From: a virus
IMG/VR virus record: IMGVR_UViG_3300009605_006683
Span: 1-44,788 of that record
Length of the DNA: 44,788 nt
Reading direction: 5' to 3' (one strand)
In this document: piece by piece, positions 23,170 through 31,800 of the stretch
Layout of the letters: the number at the start of each line of letters is the position of its first letter
Numbering within the stretch: the stretch's first letter is position 1
Position numbers and translations under genes: made by a program
The notes under the pieces: generated by a model
Databases searched by the model: none
The model's input: only the letters and a program-made list of their open reading frames with translations
Told to the model about the DNA's origin: nothing

Positions 23170-24841
23170 GGAATCTAAACCCGTTGATTGCAATATTCAA
23201 AGACAGCTAGCTGCACAAGTTGCATCTCACCAATATGGCGACTTGAATCCGATGGAAAAGTCGGAATTTGGCAAGAAGGTTAATGAACTGAGCACGGTCA
23301 TGACTGCATTGAAAAATCTTCAAAAAGCCCCACCACCATCAACCGCGCCTGGACAAGGTTCGATGAAAGCAGTTGTTCTATATGCTTGGAAGGAAGAACT
23401 TCACGGAGGAAGCGTTCCTAGGCAAATTGTCTGCGTAAAAGCAATAATTGTTGAGCAAAATGATCTTGCCTACCCTGCAGCCTTGCCACTGGATAACAAT
23501 CCAAAGGATCCCTGTGCTGATTGGGGAAGTATAAATCTGCACACAACGTTTTTTGGCGTGAAACCCGGCTTGCCTTTACCAAAACCTACCGATATAATAA
23601 AAGTCGATTTTGGCAATAGAGGTCAACGTAGAGAACCTCATTATATCGAATTGGTATCTTCGTCTTTGTTAAAATGCCAAGCCGATCTCAAAAAGTCGCC
23701 AGGAAATTGTCAAGAAGCTTTGAAAAGAAATATGGAAAAAGTTTCAGAACGCAAGACACCAAAAGATGGAGTTCCTGCCTCGCGTTTGGGCTTCTCTCCG
23801 GAACCTAAAGCTGCTCCTCCTTTAGATCCTAATAAAGCTCCGGTCATCGGCGTATATTTACCCCCTTTTCTCCATAAGTACAAAAAAGATCGTAATCCTA
23901 AAAAAATAGGCTACTGGACAGCAGATTGGGTAGAAAGAGTTGCTAATGCTGGCATCAATTACGTATGTTTTAAATTGCATGGGGCTCGCGCCGCAAAAGA
24001 TGGAACCATGTATGACAACGATTATACAAAAAAAGTGACCGGAAGAACTGTTAAAGAGCAGGTTAGTCATATATTAAAAGTGGCACGTACAATAAACCCA
24101 GAGTTCGAAGTTCATGCCTGGGGCTTTTCTGGCGTACAAAGATGGGGTACTGGAGAGAAAAAAACCACCGGGACCGGAGCCATTATTGCGAGACCCCGAA
24201 ATGAACAAGAAGCTCAGCAAATGGCTATAAGAGAGGCACAGGCAGTTGGAAAAAAGATGAATTTTCTCGGCCTCAAGGACTACCATTGGAATGCGGAACA
24301 TTCAGCACTTCAGGGATACCCTGGCCATTCAGGATTTTCTGGAAACCCTCTCCCCGGAAAAAGAACAGGATCGTCCTTCATGCTCATGAATGACCTTGTT
24401 GCAGCCACTTTTGCTAATGAGCTTAGGAAACAAGTACCGGGCGCCAGAATTTGGTTTAACGGGTTCATTGAGTGTATTAGCCAAAGAGTCTTGATGGAAT
24501 ATTTTGATGTAGTTGAACCTCAATCTTGGCCAGTCGGTGTAGATTCTTTCCGTAAGAAATTTGATGGTAAACATCTTGGCGCGCCAGATGGCCGCCAATT
24601 ATTACCTGCGCAGATGCAGGTATCTTGGACGATTCCGGACGGAGGATATGGGGGCACATATGACAATGTGAACCGAGCAGAAGCCTGGACAGCACTAAAA
24701 GATAAGATCATAGAGTACAAAACTCGTATATATGGAGTTAATATTTTCGCTATGAGTTCGTTATTGCATCAAGGCTATGATGGCTGGCCCAGTATTCCGG
24801 AACAAGTTCAACAGCTTAAAGAAGGTTTTAACAGAACATAA
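23162..24841 (+). CDS. Baseplate hub-like protein: OB-fold plus TIM-barrel hydrolase-like domain
   Basis: This 559-residue protein has a helical N-terminus, then a beta-rich segment (about 65-175) with the look of the gp5/VgrG OB fold, a Pro-rich linker (200-225), and a barrel-like domain from residue 227 (PVIGVYLPPF) to the end. The barrel shows strand-end motifs of a glycoside hydrolase: INYVCFKLHG, VHAWGF, GLKDYHWNAEH with possible catalytic Asp373 and Glu379, WFNGF, and VEPQSWP with Glu452. In T4, gp5 carries OB fold plus lysozyme; here a barrel enzyme may replace the lysozyme to open the host envelope. Overall family recognised only by architecture; catalysis is inferred. Confidence 0.6.
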   Translation: MAKESKPVDCNIQRQLAAQVASHQYGDLNPMEKSEFGKKVNELSTVMTALKNLQKAPPPSTAPGQGSMKAVVLYAWKEELHGGSVPRQIVCVKAIIVEQNDLAYPAALPLDNNPKDPCADWGSINLHTTFFGVKPGLPLPKPTDIIKVDFGNRGQRREPHYIELVSSSLLKCQADLKKSPGNCQEALKRNMEKVSERKTPKDGVPASRLGFSPEPKAAPPLDPNKAPVIGVYLPPFLHKYKKDRNPKKIGYWTADWVERVANAGINYVCFKLHGARAAKDGTMYDNDYTKKVTGRTVKEQVSHILKVARTINPEFEVHAWGFSGVQRWGTGEKKTTGTGAIIARPRNEQEAQQMAIREAQAVGKKMNFLGLKDYHWNAEHSALQGYPGHSGFSGNPLPGKRTGSSFMLMNDLVAATFANELRKQVPGARIWFNGFIECISQRVLMEYFDVVEPQSWPVGVDSFRKKFDGKHLGAPDGRQLLPAQMQVSWTIPDGGYGGTYDNVNRAEAWTALKDKIIEYKTRIYGVNIFAMSSLLHQGYDGWPSIPEQVQQLKEGFNRT

Positions 24842-24872
24842 TTTATATAAAAAATTGGAAATGTCAAGTACT

Positions 24873-24878
24873 TATAAT
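24873..24878 (+). promoter_or_regulatory. TATAAT-like -10 element
   Basis: A perfect TATAAT lies in the 61-base gap upstream of the gene at 24903. No -35 box at the proper distance is visible: TTGGAA is only 12 bases away. It could be a weak host-type promoter or chance in AT-rich sequence. Confidence 0.25.
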
Positions 24879-24902
24879 ATATATTGTTTTTAGGAATATT
24901 GT

Positions 24903-25841
24903 ATGACAGAGAAAAAACCGGCACGGAACATATCAGGTTTAAATCCGGATGTGGCAAAATCATTAGCTTGCGCTTCGGAAGAAGATCAGCTAGCTACGAA
25001 TCAAGGCACTTTTGGCACTAAACTTATTGAACCTGTTCCTCATTTTACTAAAACAGAATCCGAAAAAGAGATATGTAATGATAATAATGCTTCTATAGTT
25101 CTAGGCCGAGATCGGCCGTCTAATGTCATGAGTGGCTACGGAGGCCGCGGCGACACTCAGGCAGGCAGTATACATTTGGTTGTTGGCCGAATGGCACATA
25201 AACCGGTTTCCGACGCATATGTTGACCCAAGTTTTCAATCCGACGCGGCATGTGTCTATATAAGTCAAAAAACTGATGTTGATGCAAATTTTCGTTTAGC
25301 TGCCGGCAACATTGGAAGTCCTGAATTTTTTGAAAAACCAGCATCAGGGGTGACTTTAAAGGCCGATGGAGTACGCGTCTGTGCCAGAGATGGCGGCATT
25401 AAGCTTGTAACTGGTGTCGATGCGATGAATTCTCAAGGCGGAAAAATAAAGAGTAGGATAGGAATTGACTTGATAGCGGGGAATGATGATGGGGATATGC
25501 AGCCCATACCTAAAGGTAAGAACTTAATTCTCGCTCTTGAATCACTAGCGGAAGAGGTCGCAACTTTGGCTGGAGTTGTGGGTATGCTAGCAAGTGATGT
25601 TTCTGCCTTGGGCTCAGCATTGGTGCTTCACACCCATCCGGTCGCCACGTCCGGTGGCCCAGGAACCGCGGCCCCTTCAATCGATCTTACCATTGCAATG
25701 GTGCCAATTGCGATGAATTTGGTAGGGCAAGTGTTAACGAGTTTAACTATAATGTCGTTAAATGAGCCTGTATACAAACTTGATTATTTAAACCCATTAG
25801 GCAAGTATTATATTAATAGTGAACATAATTATACAAATTAA
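24903..25841 (+). CDS. Virion structural protein, probably baseplate or spike
   Basis: This 312-residue protein has many short beta-type segments with Gly turns: IVLGRDRPSN, GYGGRGDT, GSIHLVVGRM, ADGVRVCARDGG. These are followed by a helical, Ala-rich region (about 205-235), a TxHTHP-like motif near 245 and a second hydrophobic stretch. It resembles proteins next to the gp5-like hub in other T4-like phages; a role at the central spike is plausible from position. No signal peptide. TTTAGGAATATTGT precedes the ATG. Confidence 0.6.
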   Translation: MTEKKPARNISGLNPDVAKSLACASEEDQLATNQGTFGTKLIEPVPHFTKTESEKEICNDNNASIVLGRDRPSNVMSGYGGRGDTQAGSIHLVVGRMAHKPVSDAYVDPSFQSDAACVYISQKTDVDANFRLAAGNIGSPEFFEKPASGVTLKADGVRVCARDGGIKLVTGVDAMNSQGGKIKSRIGIDLIAGNDDGDMQPIPKGKNLILALESLAEEVATLAGVVGMLASDVSALGSALVLHTHPVATSGGPGTAAPSIDLTIAMVPIAMNLVGQVLTSLTIMSLNEPVYKLDYLNPLGKYYINSEHNYTN

Positions 25842-25852
25842 GGATTATATTG

Positions 25853-28800
25853 ATGGCAGGTGACTGGAAAAATAAGATACCAAATGAACCATATGTCGAT
25901 TCGAACGGAAGATTTTCAGTTGTATTGATGCACGAATGGCCTTTAGAGACTAAGTCGACTATGGAACAATATAATGAAATGAAGACCTGGTCTTTCCTTT
26001 TAAGTGTTGCAAAGGAAGGCTTTCAACGTTTGATGCAAAAATATGGTAGAGAGTATTACCAAAATACATGGGCAAATGTTACTGCAGCGTCATTAAAAAT
26101 AAATGTTGCCATAAAATATGCATCAGTTTTTGACCCGGCGAAAGCGTTTGGCAGCCTGGCCCGGGCCCGTTTTGCCCATATAGGAATAAGCGCGGGCGAT
26201 TATGTATTAGCCAAACGAGGATGGGATTTAGAGGGTCCGTATTTTCCTCCACGACCTGGAGTTGGGTATGGGCTTTATAAGCTTTCTATTCATCCTCGCA
26301 ATTTCGAAAAGTTTGGACCCATGACTTATGAGAATCGAACGACGGCAATAATGTCGAAGGGCGAAGAATATTATAAGGAAATAGAATTTGACAGCTATGA
26401 AGATCTAGAGACGCAATTAGCAGAGGTTTCTGCAGTATTGACCGAGTATGAATCTGCCCACATAGATATGCAAACACAGGCAGCAGACAAGGACAACTCT
26501 CCACAAATATTTAAAGGCCCAGAAGTTGGCGATCCACCATGGCCAAACCCTGATATCCCTAGAACAGATCATTACGGGCTATTAAATTTGGTTGATGAGG
26601 CTGCACGATTAAATACACTTAGCGGAAAAATAAAAGATTTTCTAAACTTAAATAAAGTACATTTAAGTCGCGACAAAATTATAATTGGGCTTTATCCGAC
26701 TGAACCCAAATATAATCCGGCAATGTCAATTAATGATGCAGATGACTCACCAATATCTACGGCTCAAACTACCCCTGAAGAGAAAGTCGCAGCTGTTTCT
26801 CCTTCTGAATTTGGTACCGTTACAGAACCTCCACTCACGTCCTCGGGTACTAAATACGTAGATGCACATGGGCATGCTACATATTTCACTAATCGATATA
26901 AGGTTCAGCAAGGTGATACCTTATGGAAAATTACAAAATTTTATCTTGGCACAGGTGGCGTCCGCGCCCGCGAACTGATTGATGCAAATTGGTATCGTGG
27001 CCCAGACCTGCCGGCCGGAGAATTCGGCCCTAAGCTTTACGAACAACGCGGTTGGACATCGACGCAAAAACTCAGCAAACTCGAACAAGCCTTTGATCGG
27101 GCTAAACGGCTTAACCTTAGCTACGAACAGCCACCCGCGTCCTCCGGCTTCGACGAACCGAACTACGACCCAACCGAACTCGACCAATATATATCTGACA
27201 ATCAAGAACTTTGGGATCAGCTTGAAAAAGCCAGAAAACCACAAGTCGAACCTGGCGACATTTTGACAATCCCTCGATTTTGGATGACCGAGATTTTAAA
27301 AAAGAAAAATAAAGCTTCCGAACTTCTTGGCATGAAACCTACATGGGATAGCGTTGCCTGGGAAGATATGACAAAGGGTATGGATGAATATGATAAGTCT
27401 TCGGTTCTTATATATGAAATACAATCAACGCAGGCAAAGGAACCTCTTACGCCAGATGGTCCCCCGATATCAACAACTACTGCTGTAGATCCCACATGGG
27501 ATACCTACCATATGCATGCCGGAAATTCAGATTTAGGCCAGGGAAAAATTGCTTACTTTAAGTTACCGTCTCCGACATACTCTAAAGCTGCTAAACAATA
27601 TAAAACTGCTAAAGCAAATTTAAAAAGTGCACCACCTACCAATAAGACGTTGTTAGAGACTCGCTTCGCCAATGCGAAACTGCATTTAAAAGATATTGCT
27701 GTACAAGAGAAACCGTTTAAATGGTCAGGATTTTTAGATTTAGTTTATTCTAAGCCCGCGCAGATCCCGCGCACTCTACATTTTTTAACTAATTTAGATA
27801 TTGTTGTCAACGAACCGGGTGTTAAAGGAGCACTGCTTCGTTTCTGCAGCCCTAATCAGAAGCCACCTAAGAAAGCAAAGAAGATATCGGTTTTTGTTAA
27901 AAAGTATATTTATGATCCACCAAAAGCCACCGCGCATATACCTACTGGTGAAGAATCAGCACGTAGTTTATATGATGCTCGAGCCCGTGATCACCACACT
28001 CCTAGGACAGAAAAAGAGGCCAATGCGTGGAACACCATAGTTAAGAGCCCTTTGATGAAAACAGCTGTTGCTAGACGAAATCAAAAGTTTTCAGACCAGG
28101 CAGGCGACGCAGTTTTTACCTCCCTTCCGCGCAGCATTGACAAGATCAATACTTTAAGTGATGTACATAGGTATGTTCTTTCTCGCATGGACTTGCCAAC
28201 GCTAGCGGAAGAAGTGCTGAAATGCTTAGGGCTTTCGTTATCTTTGAACGATGTTATAGAAGCAATGTGTGATGGTTTTCTAAGGAAAATCGGAGCAGAT
28301 CCTGATAAAATCGATCAATTTTACGATTTGTTGATGTCAGGTGAATTCAACCTCAGTGTTGAGTCGATGGATAATCTTGAATTAATTGATACCGCACGCA
28401 TGGCGGCGGATATACAAAAGTTTGTTGCCGAAGGCGTAGCCGCCGGCGTAGATGATCCTTTTTATGCTGCAGTTATAAGACAAAATATTGATAATGCTTC
28501 TGGAAAAATGTTAATTTGCGAATTGATAATGTCGTCTATCTTTGCGCTGGCGGACATGTTAGCTAATTTAGAATCTGGTCCGGAGCATAAGGATGCGGTG
28601 CCTCCTGTAGGCCGCTGTAAAGTTCCTCCGAAATTATTTATGCCAAAAATGCCTTTTGGTATTCCATTCGGCGATATTTGGTACCCGATTCGTAAGAAAC
28701 TAGAACAAATGCTCTACAGTCTTCTAGAAGATTTGATCATGTGGCCAATTAAAGAGCTTTTAGAATCTTTAGCAGACGCCTGCGCAGAGGAACACCCAGA

Positions 28801-31800
28801 ATTTGGTGCTCCTCCACCTCCAGCTTTACCGGGCAAAGAAGAGGATTTAAATAGAGCTTTTGCGGGCCTAGGAGTAGAAAGCCCTAGAGACTTTTTGGCG
28901 CATCTTCTTTCAACATTAACTCAAAGGGAACTGTGTGAACTGATAAATGGCACAGCTGCTCCAATTATATTGTTGCACGTTCGCAAGTTTATGAGAGCAA
29001 ATTATGTCGAATTTTATAATTTATTTTCGACCGATGACAAGATCTTTTCATTTTTCAAAGGTCTGCAGGGAATTTTAGATTTGAGCGCTTGCGTAATATC
29101 TCCCCTCGCGGCCCCAACCGCACCAGGATTGAGCTTAGATAATTTATGTAAAGACGGAGTAACGCCTAGGCAAGATGCATTAAAAAGATCCTTATTGGCG
29201 AAGGGATTGTCTCTGGAACAAGTCGAAGAACAACTAGAAATTGACAAGCAAATTAAAAAAGATTTGATAAGTTTAGCTGTGGACTCAATGTTTCCGAGCC
29301 CATTAGAAGATAAGGCGAATATCGGCGCAACTGCAAACACTATGATTCATGAATCTCAAAACATACGCCAAAATAATGATCGAGCCGTTAACTCGGCTTT
29401 TGACCCATTGAAAGTTACTTACAATGTTGAATCTGCCAGATTCATCCCTGATATCAAAGCCAAAATTGCAACTTTAGAATCGCCCGCCGGCGGGAATTAT
29501 GATTATTCAACATTACCGTTAGTTACGCAAATGAACTCCTCAATTGATTTAATGGCAAACAATATGGATGATTTCAGAGGCATGTCCGGGCTCGAGCAAT
29601 CGTTTCAACATATGTTTCAGATCTGGATAAAATCCCTTGCGTTTACAGCAGGTACCGCCGAGTTAAAAGATGCACAAGGCAAAGTAACTCAAGCAGGAAC
29701 AAAAGGTTTAATAGATGTATCTAACCAGGCGGCATCCCAGAAAAGGCTTTTATACGACATGAAATCTCAGCACGCCTCAACGACAAATTCTGATGAAGGC
29801 TACTATTTTGCTTTACAACAGCGTAATCCTAACGACGGAACATATTGGTACCATTTTAGTACTACGTCAATTGGTCGCACCGCCGATCAGATCTCAACTT
29901 TTGCTAAAAATGAGCTAAAAAAATACAAAAATCGTACACTGCATAAAATATTGCCACAGCAAGTTGATGTATGGCTAGCCTTTTTAACAAGAAAATTAGA
30001 AGTTATGTACAGTACAACTGTGTCCGGTGCTTCGCCAAAGCCCTTTCGATCTGAGGGATGGTATGGAATTAAAAGTTTAGAAACAAATGTGTCTACGAGT
30101 CCACATGCAAACACAAGCTTTCCACAACGTATGGTGGCACAAAAAATTTATAATTTGGCTTTTGAGTCCTTATATGCTCGAGTCCTTAATATTATTATGA
30201 CATCCCCCGCTTTGGACTTCTCCGTTGGTGGTGAAAATGTGCTCTTTGATTTAGACATAAATCCGTTGGCTTCTCTTGAGGATATTCACACCCGAACGCA
30301 CGAAAAGGTTGACGAACTTATGAAAAAAACTGACTTTGTTGGCGCCGGCCCGCCGAGTTGTCTTGGAGAAGCAATTTTTGAGGGGATGGCAAAATCCATT
30401 ATTAAGATTGAATTGTTAAAAAAACTTGTTTCGTCAGTGCCTGTTTTTGCAAAATTTAAATTTGATGATGCCTTTAACGATCCTATTATAAATGAATTTA
30501 CTGTTGAGTCTTTACGAAAGGAAAATATTTATGATTTGTTTATAGAGTATTACAATGAAAAAGAAAAGAAACTAAGACTAGAACTCGAAGCCGAAGGACC
30601 TCTTTCAACTCCTCCAAAAAAGATTTTAAGTGAGGAAGAAATATCCGAAAAAATAAGCAAGCAACTTTATGATAGTGGTACCGACAAAGGCCCATACACC
30701 ACCCCGGAAGAATATTTTCTTGGCTTTGCTGACGAAGTTGCTAGTTCTATGAAGGAGGAGATAAAAAAATCCATAGTTCTTAAGGCACAGAGTATCGATG
30801 AGGAAGCAGAAGCACAAGAAGCCGGCCTGATACAAATAAAGGACAAACTTAAATCCACAGGTGTAACTTCAGAGGCTGGTGATCCCCGCCACGCACACGA
30901 TTACACTATGACGTCGGAAGGAGTCGGCGTTTTAAGCGCCGCCGCCGACGGACATCCCCACCATACACATCCCATAGAAAAATGGGTTGTTCAACCTGCA
31001 GGCGCCGATAATCACACTCATCTATTGGAGGAGTCCATCTCCGCAGCTCAGCCAGCTCCTGAAGTCCATAGTATTACTACGCGCGCAGTGCCCCTCAAGC
31101 AAATGAACGACAACAACGATGGTTTGGAATTAGCTACCAATTGGAGAGACTCTAATTATAATGAGATTGAAGGAAGTACCAAATCCACACTTATGCAACA
31201 ACACTTCCCTGTAGGAACTTACTCGAGCGCTACTGCAGGCAACGGCGGCCCCTTGGTTGAAATACCAGACGGTACCACCATACCCCCCGGAACAAATTAT
31301 TATCCTGGCTCCACTGCTGCTTTTTTCGAACTTAAGGAACCAAGAATCGATGGTCATGGCAACGATCATACCGATATAGGCCACGGTGCAAAGCGTTGGT
31401 TTTCCACTAGTGGTTATACATATAAGGTCGCCACCTGGAACAACTCCGCGCAACAGGATTCGACGGTCACCGACGAGGCTGCAATGGTCGAGTTCCTTGA
31501 TGTGATCAGCCGCGCGCGCAGTGATTATGAGGCTAATCATGCTGGCAAGGGTTATTGGGGTGCCAACCCTTCGATAGCCACATGGCGCCAAGCTTTCTCA
31601 GATATAGATATAGTGTCGGGCACCGGCATTGTTGCTAGTCCGAAACTAAGCGCACAATTCTCGCCCACTCTGGGAGTTAAATATTATATTCTGCCACATA
31701 CAGGTATTGATGTTCTAGGAGACAAAACCAGCTGGGCGCTCAACGCAAATTTGAACAATGCCGAAACCGACAAGAAAATTTTCTCCAAAGCTATGGTCGA

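Noticed and set aside
31130-31591. 153-residue open frame on the minus strand inside the giant LysM gene
   Set aside because: It lies fully inside the + strand giant frame, in GC-rich sequence where long antisense frames arise easily. It has no ribosome site and no recognised motif.
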